Below are positions 36,348 to 45,265 of a DNA stretch of 64,000 nucleotides, piece after piece (positions within the stretch are counted from its first letter, which is position 1; each line of letters begins with the position of its first letter). The position numbers and the translations under genes were made by a program. The DNA comes from CATOSP01 sp965216155 (lineage in GTDB: Bacteria; Chloroflexota; Dehalococcoidia; Lucifugimonadales; UBA3495), in NCBI GenBank assembly GCA_965216155.1, contig CBDCFD010000007.1, positions 620,001-684,000 of the forward strand, written 5' to 3'. A model generated the notes under the pieces. The model saw only the letters and a program-made list of their open reading frames with translations. It did not search any database and had not been told where the DNA came from.

Positions 36348-37698
36348 ATGCTACCACGCAAACACCCCGACCGCCTCCGTGTCTCCTTCGACGATCACCG
36401 CCTGGTGGCCAATGCCGGGCTGGTCCTGCCGGCCACCTTGGCGCTGCGCCTTGGCCTGCCCCAACTGGTTGACCGGCGCCTGGACCTGGGCCATGCAACA
36501 GGCAGAGCCAACACCGGCGACAAGATGATGACGCTGGTGGCCTCCGCGTTGGCCGGTGGCGACTGCATTGACGACGCCGATGCGCTGCGCGCCGACGGGA
36601 CCGCCCGCGCCCTGGGCGGCACGGTCAAAGCGCCCTCCACCCCCCGCTTTCGCGAGGGCAGGCTCTGGGCGCCTTCCTGCGCAGCTTCAGGTGGGGCCAT
36701 GTCCGCCAACTGGACCGGGGGTGAGCCGCGAGTTGCTGGCCCGGGCCTGGGCGGCTGGGGCCGGACCCGGCGACGGGCCCCTGACCATCAACCTGGACTC
36801 CACCATCTGCGAGACCTACGGTCTGGCCAAGGAGGGCGCCCGCCACCACGGCTACACCGGCGCACGGGGCTACCATCCGCTGCTGGCCGTCGCCGCCAGC
36901 ACCGGGGACGTGCTGATGGCCCGGCTGCGCGAGGGCCGGGCCAACACCGCCCGCGGCGCCGCCCACTTCCTGCGTGAAACGGTGAGCCGGGTTCGCTACG
37001 GCGGGGCCAGGGGACAACTCACCATGCGGGCCGACAGCGGCTTCTATACCCACACCGTGGTCGCCGTCTGCCGCCGGACGAAGGTCCGCTTCTCCATCAC
37101 CATCCGTCAGCGCCAGAGCCTGCGCAATCTCATCGAGGCCATACCCGAGGATGACTGGACGCCGATACCTTACTGGATGGAGGGCGCCGCCGCCGTGGCC
37201 GAGACCACGTATGTCCCCTTCCGGAGTGAGCCCGGCGCCGCGCCGGTGCGGCTCATCGTCCGGCGGGTGAAGCCCGCGCCCGGTTCCCAACTGGCCCTCT
37301 TCGCCACCTACAACTATTACGGCTTCATCACCGACCGGGACGGAGAGACCCTGGAACTGGAGGCTGATCATCGCCGCCACGCCGAGATCGAGAATGCCAT
37401 CCGAGACCTGAAGTACGGCGTCGGACTGGACCATCTCCCCTCGGGCCGCTTCGCCGCCAACGCCGCCTGGCTGGCGGTACAGGCGATGGCCCACAACCTG
37501 GCCCGCTGGACAGCCCGCATCGGCCTGGGTGAGCAGATCGTGACCACCAAGACGCTCCGGCGGAGGTTCTTCTCCCTGGCCGGACGGATCACCCGCTCGG
37601 CGCGCCGCCTCACCTTGCATCTTCCCCAGCATTGGCCTTGGGAAACCCAGTTCAGCCGCGCCCTGGCACGGCTGCGAGCCATTCCACTCCCAGCCTGA
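36348..37698 (+). pseudogene. IS1380 transposase, one frameshift region
   Basis: MLPRKHPDRLRVSFDDHRLV to PSTPRFREG is in one frame. The 23-base palindromic insertion at 36642 and a GG gain near 36718 then move the rest (VSRELLARAWAAGAGPGDG...) to another frame that runs to 37698. Catalytic residues in INLDSTICETYG, RADSGFYTH and RHAEIENAIRDLKYG remain. Removing the two indels would restore about 450 residues. Confidence 0.85.
36642..36664 (+). repeat. 23-bp palindromic insertion, CCCCGCTTTCGCGAGGG type
   Basis: Same sequence and same insertion site as in copy B (28859), between PST and LGAFLRSF, causing the frameshift. Confidence 0.7.
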
Positions 37699-37956
37699 CC
37701 CCGCCCGTCCGCCACTGACCCAACGTCCCCGCCAACTCGCGCCAGTCCGGGCCGCGAGGGCGTCTTGCCGTGTCCTCTGTCCTCTCTTGTCCCCCAGCGC
37801 CCATCGCAGACCACCATTGGCGCCCCCAAAAGCGCTTGCAGACCCCCCGCCAACCTCCCATCTACCCGAATTCGAGCCCGGATCATCGCGCTTGTAACTC
37901 CCTCACCCCGTCCATCCGTGGATTCGGGCTAAGCCCGACTGGTGTAGCAGCAACGT

Positions 37957-37980
37957 AGGGGCGCAGGGGCTTGCGCCCCT
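37957..37980. terminator. Hairpin near an IS boundary
   Basis: AGGGGCGCA (37957-37965), loop GGGGCT, TGCGCCCCT (37972-37980), then an AT-rich tail on the + side. Before the IS66 insertion this sequence lay about 40 bp downstream of the TM2 gene on the minus strand and may have been its terminator. Confidence 0.4.
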
Positions 37981-38589
37981 GCCATTATATTAAATGCCTC
38001 ACCTTAATACGGACTAAAGTAACTGTTCAGACTTGATGAGGTGAATTTGCCGAACCCCGCCGCCAGGCTGAAAAACACTGGCGTCCGGGGGCCGGATGTG
38101 GCATAAGAGAACAATGGAAACGAGACTGGACTTGGACCAGGCGAGCCGGGAAACTCTGCTGGCGGTTATCGCGGAACAGCAGGGGGTCATCTTCGAACTG
38201 CGCCAGCGGGTCGAGAGCCTGGAAGCCCGTCTGTCCGGTGGGGGACCGGGAGCCAGGATGCCGGGGCACAAACCGGCCGCCAGGCGCAAGAGGGCGGCGG
38301 GGGAAGGAAAGAAGCCCCGCAGGAAGCGTCAGCACGGCTTTGCCCGGCCGCGGATGGAACCTGCAGCGCAAGTGTGACCCACGCTCCGGAGTTTTGCCCC
38401 GAATGCCATACTACGCTGAGCGGGGATTGGGTGCAGCGGACCCGGGAGGTCATCGAACTTCCGGTGTGTCCTGCCGAAGTTACAGAGCATGTCTTCATAG
38501 CCCGGACGTGTCCGCTGTGCCGGAAACGGAGGCTGCCCCGGGACCCTCTGAAAGGCCTGGCCGCGGGCCGTCAACGCCTGGGAGCCAAC

Positions 38590-38613
38590 CCCGTATCCAG
38601 TACGGGGCAGGCT
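38590..38613 (+). repeat. 24-bp palindromic insertion in frame (PVSSTGQA)
   Basis: CCCGTATCCAGTACGGGG followed by CAGGCT lies between the codons for LGAN and LVSLIVTL. It adds exactly eight codons. It is present at the same place in IS66 copy 2. Confidence 0.8.
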
Positions 38614-39237
38614 TTGGTGAGCCTGATAGTGACCCTGCGGGAAGAGGGCCGGCTGCCCGTAAGGACAATCCAATGGTATCTGCGAACGGTCCATCAGTTG
38701 AAACTGAGCGTTGGGGCCATCGTCCGGGCCGTCCACCAGGTTGCCCGGCAGGGAGGGCGGGAAGTGGGCGATATCCTGGAGTGCATCCGTTCCAGCCCGG
38801 TGGTCCACGCCGATGAGACGGGCTGGCGGGAGAACGGGGTCAACGGCTGCGTTTGGACCCCCGGTCCGGGCCGGGGCCGGGGCAAGGAGGTGGTGGACGA
38901 GGTCCTGGGCGAGTCCTTCGCCGGGATTCTGGTGAGCGACTTCTACGCCTCCTACGATCACTGCCCCGGATTGAAACAGCGGTGTTGGGCCCACCTGCTG
39001 CGGGACATCCACAAACTGAAGGCGCTGTACCCGGAAGATACGGTCTTGGCGAAGTGGGCCCATGGAGTGCAGCGACTCTACACCAAGGCCAGGGAGTGGG
39101 CGGCGGCGGGAGGACGGCCCCTGCGCCAAGGCCAATTGGCGCTGGAGGAGCGGTTGCTGACGCTGTGCCAGCCTTTTCTGGAAGACCCGTTGGCGGTGCA
39201 AGCCAAGCTCTGCCGGCGGATTGAGCGTCATATCAAG

Positions 39238-39261
39238 AGCCTGCCCCGTACTTGATACGGG
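39238..39261 (-). repeat. 24-bp palindromic insertion, reverse orientation, with stop
   Basis: AGCCTGCCCCGTAC-TTGATACGGG separates HIK from ELFVFVSHPE. Read with the transposase it gives SLPRT, TGA, YG. Confidence 0.8.
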
Positions 39262-39497
39262 GAATTGTTTGTCTTCGTGTCTCACCCGGAGGCGCCCTCG
39301 GACAATAACGCTGCGGAACGCAGTCTTCGCCACCTGGTAGTCAGCCGGAAAATCAGCGGCGGGACCCGCTCGGATGAGGGCAGCGACAGCAAAATGGCTC
39401 TGGCCTCCCTCTTCGGCGCTTGGCGTGCTAAGGGCCTCAATCCCTTCCTGGAAACCCATCGGTTACTCATTTCCCCTCAAGTCTGAACAGTTACGGA

Positions 39498-40070
39498 CTA
39501 AAACCACTGTTTCTTATCGACAACGTAGATTTGTTCGAAGGCATCATCGGACTTGGTCAGGTACATGATGCCTTCGATAAGACCTATCACTCCCATTCCC
39601 GCCATAACCAGCCAGCTAATAGTGCCCAGAATTCCCAAAACCCCTACGAACCCCAAGGCAGAGTAGCCACCGACGGCAAATGCGATGGGTGACAAGATGA
39701 CGGAAAAGACTATCAAAGCTAAGAAACCGCCGCCGCCAATTGCTGCCTGTAGGCGCGCCGGGCGGCTAAAGCCAAGATAGAACTTGTGCGCCCCCACCCA
39801 GCCGAGAAAAATTCCCAGCAACCCGGCGACCAGCTTGTTCTTTTCGCCGCTGAACGCATCGGAGATGGATCCACCGGGCGCGGAAGTCCCCACAGCCCGG
39901 TAGATAGAGACAGCGTTGGTTCCCTGGGACTCGAAATCTACACGCATTCCTCGGCTGGGATTGACCGTTTCTTTCCATTCGGCCCCGATGAAAGTATATC
40001 GGGTGCCGTCCTCCCCCGAGATTAACCCCGAGTTGGTTTGAGCGGAATAATCCAATACTTGTCCGTTCAT
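39498..40070 (-). CDS. TM2-domain protein with N-terminal OB/cold-shock-like part
   Basis: 190 residues, ATG with AGGAGAA upstream. Residues 1-60 (MNGQVLDYSAQTNSGLISGEDGTRY...MRVDFES) resemble a cold-shock/OB fold. Residues about 77-180 form a TM2 domain: KNKLVAGLLGIFLGWVGAHKFYLG, then two more hydrophobic helices. Bacterial TM2 proteins are small membrane proteins of unknown function. The stop lies within the 8-bp target duplication of IS66 copy 1, so the C-terminus KKQWF could be original or slightly altered. Confidence 0.75.
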   Translation of the reverse strand: MNGQVLDYSAQTNSGLISGEDGTRYTFIGAEWKETVNPSRGMRVDFESQGTNAVSIYRAVGTSAPGGSISDAFSGEKNKLVAGLLGIFLGWVGAHKFYLGFSRPARLQAAIGGGGFLALIVFSVILSPIAFAVGGYSALGFVGVLGILGTISWLVMAGMGVIGLIEGIMYLTKSDDAFEQIYVVDKKQWF

Positions 40071-40495
40071 TCGAGTTCTCCTCTTTTTATAGTTACCTGG
40101 AAATAGATGCGGCGGTCCGATGGTTGATGGTCAGCATCAACTCCTGAAGATACTGCCATGCACCGACCAGGGCAGGTCATAGCTGTTGGGCGTGTGGTCC
40201 GGCATATCCCAGACCAACGCTCAGCGATCACTCTGGCGGAGGAATTTGAGACAAGAAGCGTGTAGGCCCGGGGCGTTGGGTAGGTCGCAGAAGGTCCGCA
40301 TTGTCAGCGCAACCAGGGCGTTGCCGAATAGATACCTGTTTTCCCGGGGGACAGAAAGAAAGGTTGGCTTGCCCAAGCTAGGTTCTCTGGTGCGGTGCGT
40401 AATTTAGTACAATTATACCCTCTCCATTGTCAATACTAACTTAGAATTGGGTATTATTATTATGCTACTGTCATAAGCCACAATCAAATGGAATT
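40071..40495. other. Intergenic, promoter side of the TM2 gene
   Basis: The region upstream of the TM2 gene. It becomes AT-rich near 40395-40490 (AATTTAGTACAATTATACCC, ATTATTATTATGC). No gene was found; the only longer frame has no recognisable content. Confidence 0.4.
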
Positions 40496-40626
40496 GTAAC
40501 TGTTCAGACTTGGTGAGGCGAATTTGGCGAAGCCCGCCGCCGGGCTGAAAAGCACTGGCGGCCGGGGCGGAGTTGTGGCATAAAGGAACAATGGAAACAG
40601 GACTGGACCTGGCGAGCCGGGAAACC

Positions 40627-40650
40627 CCCGTATCCAGTACGGGGCAGGCT
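40627..40650 (+). repeat. 24-bp palindromic insertion in frame (PVSSTGQA)
   Basis: Inserted between SRET and LLAVIAEQ. Copy 1 (38096 onward) is uninterrupted at this spot, which shows the empty site. Confidence 0.85.
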
Positions 40651-41103
40651 CTGCTGGCGGTTATCGCGGAACAGCAGGGGGTCATCACCGGGCAACAGGG
40701 CGCGATTGCCGAACTGCGCCAGCGGGTCGAAAGCTTGGAGGCCCGGCTGTCCGGCGGCGGGCTGGGGGCCAGGATGCCGGGGCATAAACCTGCCGCCAGG
40801 CGCAAGAAGCCGGCGGAGCAGGAGAAGAAGCCGCGAAAGAAGCGTCAGCACGGCTTCGCCCGGCCGCGGATGGAACCCGCCGGGCGGGTGGTCCACGCCC
40901 CGGAGTCTTGCCCTGAATGCCATACTGCCCTGAGCGGGGGTTGGGTGCAGCGGACCCGGGAAGTCATAGACATTCCGGTAGTCCCGGCGGAAGTCACGGA
41001 GCACGTATTCATAGCCCGGACCTGTCCCTTGTGCCGGAAACGGCGGCTGCCCCGGGGCCCTCTGAAAGGTCTGGCTGTAGGCCGTCAACGCCTGGGGGTC
41101 AAC

Positions 41104-41127
41104 CCCGTATCCAGTACGGGGCAGGCT
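41104..41127 (+). repeat. 24-bp palindromic insertion in frame (PVSSTGQA)
   Basis: Same site as 38590 in IS66 copy 1, so this insertion is older than the split of the two copies. Confidence 0.8.
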
Positions 41128-41373
41128 CTGTCAAGCCTGATAGTGACCCTGCGGGAAGAGGCCCGGCTGCCGGTAAGGACCATCCAATGGTATCTGCGAA
41201 CGTTCCACCAGTTGAAACTGAGCGTTGGGGCCGTCGTCCGGGCCGTCCACCAGGTTGCCCGGCAGGGAGGGCGGGAAGTGGACGGGTCGCTGGAGCGCAT
41301 TCGTTCCAGCCCGGTGGTCCACGCCGATGAAACGGGTTGGCGGGAGAACGGGAAAAACGGCTACGTCTGGACC

Positions 41374-41397
41374 CCCGGTCCGGGCCGGGGGCAGGCT
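41374..41397 (+). repeat. 24-bp palindromic insertion, CCCGGTCCGGGCCGGGGG core
   Basis: CCCGGTCCGGGCCGGGGG then CAGGCT separates YVWT from FSTPAERFFLRR (the latter needs a one-base shift). It has a different core but the same CAGGCT tail and length. A recombined remnant is at 38856-38876 in copy 1. Confidence 0.6.
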
Positions 41398-41554
41398 TTT
41401 CAGCACGCCCGCGGAGCGGTTCTTCCTGCGCCGTGGCCGGGGCGGGGAGGTGGTGGACGAGGTCCTGGGCGAGTCCTTCGAAGGGATTCCGGTGAGCGGC
41501 TTCTACGTGGCCTGCCACCACTACCCCGGACTCAAACAGAGATGTTGGGCCCAC

Positions 41555-41578
41555 CCCGTATCTAGCACGGGGCAGGCT
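41555..41578 (+). repeat. 24-bp palindromic insertion in frame (PVSSTGQA)
   Basis: CCCGTATCTAGCACGGGG then CAGGCT lies between CWAH and LLRDIH. Copy 1 reads CWAHLLRDIHKLKALYPE without it. Confidence 0.85.
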
Positions 41579-41702
41579 CTGCTGCGGGACATTCACGCGC
41601 TGAAGGCGTTGTACCCGGAGACGCAGTACTGGCCCGGTGGGCTCATGGAGCGCAACGGCTCTACGCCAAGGCCAGGGAGTGGGCGGCGGCGGGGGGACGG
41701 CC

Positions 41703-41889
41703 CTGACAAGGGTATGTATTTCATTTGGGAACTCTGGAGTTAAACGTGAGTTCGCATAGCAGGGCAGACTTACTCAGATATAAAATCGCCCCCAAATGCC
41801 CACTATCAGGCCCATTCCGGCGTAGGCCGGAATCCAGAGGTGGCGGGCCGGTTCGTAGCTATAATCTCGTTCTTACATACCCCTGTCAG
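41703..41889. mobile_element. 187-bp MITE, CTGACAGGGGTATGTA family, copy 2
   Basis: Homologous to 34363-34557. The left tip has one change (CTGACAAGGGTATGTA). It includes the CATTCCGGCGTAGGCCGGAA palindrome at 41813-41837. It interrupts IS66 copy 2. Confidence 0.8.
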
Positions 41890-41910
41890 GGGGGGTGTCA
41901 AACGGGAATC

Positions 41911-42834
41911 TCAAGCATAAATGTCGGCCAGGAGTCTCTCCAACCGGGGGTCCAAGATTCCTTTTAGCTTTGGGAGATTTTCCAGCACCCACTCCCAGAT
42001 TTCGTTAAGTTTCTCAGGCGGGTTGTCTATGGAGCCGTCCATATCTATGTTCAATTCGAACCAATGCCAATTGCCCAGTCTTTCCCAAAACCAGTGGCCG
42101 TTGAGGGAGTAGCCGTCTGCGCTCAGGGTTTCTCCAGACTCAAGATCACCGAATATCTGGTCGCTGATGTCCTGAGAACCAGAATTTCTGCAGTAACCCC
42201 ACACGTAGGCGCGATTGCCCACAACACCGGCCCCATACAAGACATTGTCGAACCTGGAGTGGAACCACCACTCCGGGTCTTCCTCTTCGTAATCTTGGGA
42301 GTCTTCGGCAAAGCATTCCTGACATGGGTCGTCGATGAGCGGCTGGAAGAATCCTTGGTACAGAGCTTTGGGAGCAGCCACCACACGGAAATACGGGGCC
42401 GGGAGAGAGTCGTCAATCCTGACAGCCCTAATCTCAACACCGTAAAACCAGACCTTATCCGGGCCCAGCCGGTTGAGCCAATCTATGGTGGCGCGATCCT
42501 CGGCGGTAAAACGCAGCGCAACCCATACCGCATATATTGCGTCACATCCCGCCGCATACGTGAGCAATCGACCTTGATCAGTACGGTTGGCCCGGTCAAG
42601 GTAACTCTCGATTGCTACTTTCCCACCCTTGGCTTCTTCTGCGAGGATGGCCTGTCGGAGATTACCGAATGCCAATTGCGTCTGGACGATTTTCAACCGC
42701 AGGCCCAACGCATTGCCCAGCAAGTCCGGGTTATCAACCAGCCAACGACTAAAATCACTAAAATCATTGTTTTCGTAAAGCCAGATGGAGTCCAAATCCA
42801 CTTCGGCGAGTCTTCCAAACTTCCGGGGAGTCAT
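41911..42834 (-). CDS. DUF4268-like nuclease-fold protein
   Basis: 307 residues, ATG with GAGGAGA upstream. The first half follows the pattern of DUF4268 and related PD-(D/E)XK proteins: FSRWLVDNPDLLGNALGL, QAILAEEAKGGKVAIESYLDRANRTDQGRLLTYAAGCDA, then ATIDWLNRLGPDKVWFYGVEI and RIDDSLPAPYFRVV. Glu76 in VAIES would be the catalytic acid; the usual Gln after it is Ser here, so activity is uncertain. The C-terminal half is acidic with several Trp. It probably belongs to the defence-gene set. Confidence 0.65.
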   Translation of the reverse strand: MTPRKFGRLAEVDLDSIWLYENNDFSDFSRWLVDNPDLLGNALGLRLKIVQTQLAFGNLRQAILAEEAKGGKVAIESYLDRANRTDQGRLLTYAAGCDAIYAVWVALRFTAEDRATIDWLNRLGPDKVWFYGVEIRAVRIDDSLPAPYFRVVAAPKALYQGFFQPLIDDPCQECFAEDSQDYEEEDPEWWFHSRFDNVLYGAGVVGNRAYVWGYCRNSGSQDISDQIFGDLESGETLSADGYSLNGHWFWERLGNWHWFELNIDMDGSIDNPPEKLNEIWEWVLENLPKLKGILDPRLERLLADIYA

Positions 42835-42850
42835 GGTTATCTCCTCTGGC

Positions 42851-43208
42851 CTAAAGCTCCACCAACTGGGCGCTGTTGACAGGGGGCAGGCCCCGAATCT
42901 CCTGCATGACCGCCGGGGGCACCGGGTCTTCCAGCCCCAGCACCATCATTGCCTGTCCGCGGGGGCTGAGGCGTCCCACCTTCATACATACAGCTGATGT
43001 TGATGTTGTGCTGGCCGGCCACCATCCCCACCGATCCGACGGCTCCACGTCAACCCCGTAGTCGTTGAATTTGACGATGCGCGGGCCGTCCCGCAGCGAC
43101 GTGCTGGCCAAGGTAACGCCTTCCCAGTTGGTGTGCAGCGTCACGGTAATCAGGTTGGGGTACTCGGAGCTTTTCTGCGCCCAAAGATACAATGTCACAT
43201 TTCCCTTA
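42851..43208 (-). pseudogene. serA: serA (phosphoglycerate dehydrogenase) C-terminal remnant
   Basis: NLITVTLHTNWEGVTLASTSLRDGPRIVKFNDYGVDVEPSD then, after a frameshift, GMVAGQHNINISCM, then RGQAMMVLGLEDPVPP...NSAQLVEL. This is the ASB/ACT end of D-3-phosphoglycerate dehydrogenase, where the ACT domain binds serine. The rest is cut off by IS1380 copy D at 43209. Confidence 0.75.
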
Positions 43209-43842
43209 GCCCTAATCCACCGAACGACGGCGTGTGGGAAGCCTGCTGAAGAAGCAAAATGGTGCGCCTCTGAATCTGAGATAATGGTTTGTAACAGCAA
43301 ACCGACCCCAGAAAAGGACTCCCAATAGATGCTACCACGCCACCACCCCGACCACATCCGTATCCGTATCGCCTTCGACGACCACCGCCTGGCCACCAAT
43401 GCCGGGCTGATACTTCCGGCCGCCCTGGCCTTGCACCTGGGTCTGCCCCAACTCCTCCGGAAGCACCTCGACCTCGGCGGCGCGCCGGGGCGGGCGAACA
43501 CCGGCGACAAGATGATGACGCTGGTGACCTCCGCGCTGGCCGGCAGAGATTGCATCGACGACGCCGATGCGCTGCGTGCCGGCGGGACCGCCTGCACTCT
43601 CGGCTGCGTAGTCAAGGCGCCCTCCACCCCCCGCTTTCGCGAGCCACCAATGCCGGGCTGATACTTCCGGCCGCCCTGGCCTTGGCAGGCTCTGGGCACT
43701 TTCCTGCGCAGCTTCAGGTGGGGCCATGTCCGTCAGTTGGACCGGGTGAGCCGTGAGCTGCTGGCCCGGGCCTGGCAGGCGGGGGCCGGACCCGGCGACG
43801 CGCCATTCACCATCGACCTCGATTCGACGATCTGCGAGACCT
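43209..43842 (+). mobile_element. IS1380-family copy D, 5' part only
   Basis: Left end GCCCTAATCCACCGA at 43209. The transposase starts at 43329 (MLPRHHPDHIRIRIAFDDHRLA). It breaks off at 43842 inside STICET, where the IS110 end begins. It carries the CCCCGCTTTCGCGAG insertion at 43629 with a 40-base duplicate of 43393-43432 placed inside it (43644-43683). Confidence 0.85.
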
Positions 43843-43863
43843 CCTCCTCACTAACCACAGTCG

Positions 43864-45265
43864 TTACGCGGCAACCGGCGCGCGAGGAGGTGCGTAGGTG
43901 GTGTGTTCCGGAGCTTCGGGCATGGGCACCAGTTGGTAGCCCAGTTGTGCCGCCCGGCGCTTGGCCGCGCGCAACGCCCGCTGCTGATACTGTCTCTCGT
44001 AGTATTCCGCGCCGGCATCCACGTATTCCTGGCCGTAGCGCAGCATGGAATAGATGAGCCTAGCCAGCTTGTGGGCGGTGGCGGTGATGGCCTTGGGCGC
44101 TCCCAGGTGGGCTTTCTTCCGGCGCAGGAAGGCGCCCAGGGCGCTGTCGGAGCGATGCAGCGCGTTGGCCGCCAGACGCAAGGCCGCCGCCGCACGGTTG
44201 GCGCTGGGCTTGGTCTTGGAGCTGATCACCCTCCCACCGGTGATGCGGTTGTTTGGGCTCAGCCCCAACCAGGACGCAAAGTGCTTCGCACTCGTCCATT
44301 TCGTCATGTCGATGCCAATCTCACTCACCACCTTGAGCGCGGTGTAGGCATCCACACCGTCGATCCGGGTCAGGTCAACCCCCGTCATCCGGTACAGGTG
44401 CGTCCAAACGTCGAAGCGTGGGGCGTTTCCTTTGCTGCGTCTCCGGCCGGACTTCGCCGCTGGAGGATCACCGTTGCTGTGATCCTCGAAACGCTCCAAC
44501 TGGGCTTCAATCTCCCGGTCGCACTCGGCAATCTTATCCTGATACACTCGGTACAGTTCCAGGGCCTGGGTCAGTTCGAAGATGTGCTCCTCCCTCCAAT
44601 GCCCTGCAACGACTTGGCGATGGTCGCCTCGTCGGCCTTGATCCTGGGGTCGCGCAATTGCGTCAGCTGCTGCGGGTCCCGTTGGCCACCCACGATTGCC
44701 TCCATGATGTCCATGCCGGTCTTGCCGGTGATGTCGCTAATGACGTGGTGGAGTTTTACGTTCATCTGGGTCAAGGCTTTCTGCATGTGCTGGATATGTT
44801 GGGCCGCGTACTCCACCAGCATGGCCCGCTGCCGCAGGTAACTGCGTAGGCGTCGGATCTCCCCATCGGGACGGAAGGCCCCCGACAGCAGGCCGTAGGT
44901 GTGCAGCTGCTGCAGCCACTGGCAGTCCAGCACGCCGGTCTTGCGACCAGGCACGTTCTTGATGCGTCTGGGGTCCACCAGCATCACCTGGAAGTCCCGC
45001 TCTTCCAGCACCCCGAACAGGGGGGTATCCAGTACACGCCGGTGGACTCCATGACCACGGTCTCCACACTGCACTGGGCCAACCAGTCCGCCAGACGGTA
45101 CAGGTCCGCCGTGAAGGCCTCGAACTCTCGAACCGGCGGTTCCGCCCGGTCGGCGGGCACCGCCACGAAATGGCTGGCAGCGCCCACGTCAATGCCCGCC
45201 GCGTTCAGGTTCAGCTGGGACAGCCCTGCCGGTTTTGCGCTGCTCCGGCGTCTGCGGCTCATCAT
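43864..45265 (-). pseudogene. IS110-family DEDD transposase, two frameshifts
   Basis: MSRRRRSSAKPAGLSQLNLN then AGIDVGAASHFVAVP (Asp), ETVVMESTGVYW (Glu), a shift near 45040, LVDPRRIKNVPGRKTGVLDCQWLQQLHTYG (Asp), a shift near 44570, then the C-terminal Transposase_20 part FDVWTHLYRMTGVDLTRIDG...FASWLGLSPNNRITGG to 43864. The joined length of about 460 residues is normal. Confidence 0.85.

Larger units (their letters stand above)
36226..37929 (+). mobile_element. IS1380-family copy C, both ends present
   Basis: GCCCGAATCTACCGA at 36226-36240 and the mirror end CCGTGGATTCGGGC at 37916-37929. The length is about 1704 bp. It is the best-preserved IS1380 of the four copies. Confidence 0.85.
38096..39486 (+). 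pseudogene. IS66 TnpC-type transposase, frameshift plus stop
   Basis: The N-terminal coiled part (METRLDLDQASRETLLAVIAEQQ) breaks near 38375. The rest reads APEFCPECHTTL, CPLCRKRRLP (zinc knuckles), Asp in VVHADETGWR, Asp in VSDFYASYDH, and Glu in DNNAAERSLRHLVVSRK. An in-frame 8-codon insertion (PVSSTGQA) lies at 38590. A second one at 39238, in the opposite orientation, introduces TGA. A segment after GPGRG that includes RFF is deleted relative to copy 2. Confidence 0.85.
38019..39494 (+). mobile_element. IS66-family copy 1 with 8-bp target duplication
   Basis: Terminal repeats GTAACTGTTCAGACTTGA (from 38019) and its mirror (to 39494). GGACTAAA is repeated exactly on both sides (38011-38018 and 39495-39502), the 8-bp duplication typical of IS66. 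It carries only a tnpC-type gene, without tnpA or tnpB. A recent insertion at the 3' end of the TM2 gene. Confidence 0.9.
40496..41702 (+). mobile_element. IS66-family copy 2, 3' end lost
   Basis: The left end GTAACTGTTCAGACTTGG at 40496 matches copy 1. The element breaks at 41702, where the MITE copy 2 begins, just after GGACGGCCC. Confidence 0.8.
40573..41702 (+). pseudogene. IS66 TnpC-type transposase with four short palindromic insertions
   Basis: METGLDLASRET then PVSSTGQA then LLAVIAEQQG; later LGVN-PVSSTGQA-LSSLIVTL; then a GTCCGGGCC-type insertion at 41374; and CWAH-PVSSTGQA-LLRDIHALKAL. It retains RFFLRRGRGGEVVDEVLGES, lost from copy 1, but in a shifted frame. Zinc knuckles and the first Asp (VVHADETGWR) are present; the Glu region is gone. 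Confidence 0.85.
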
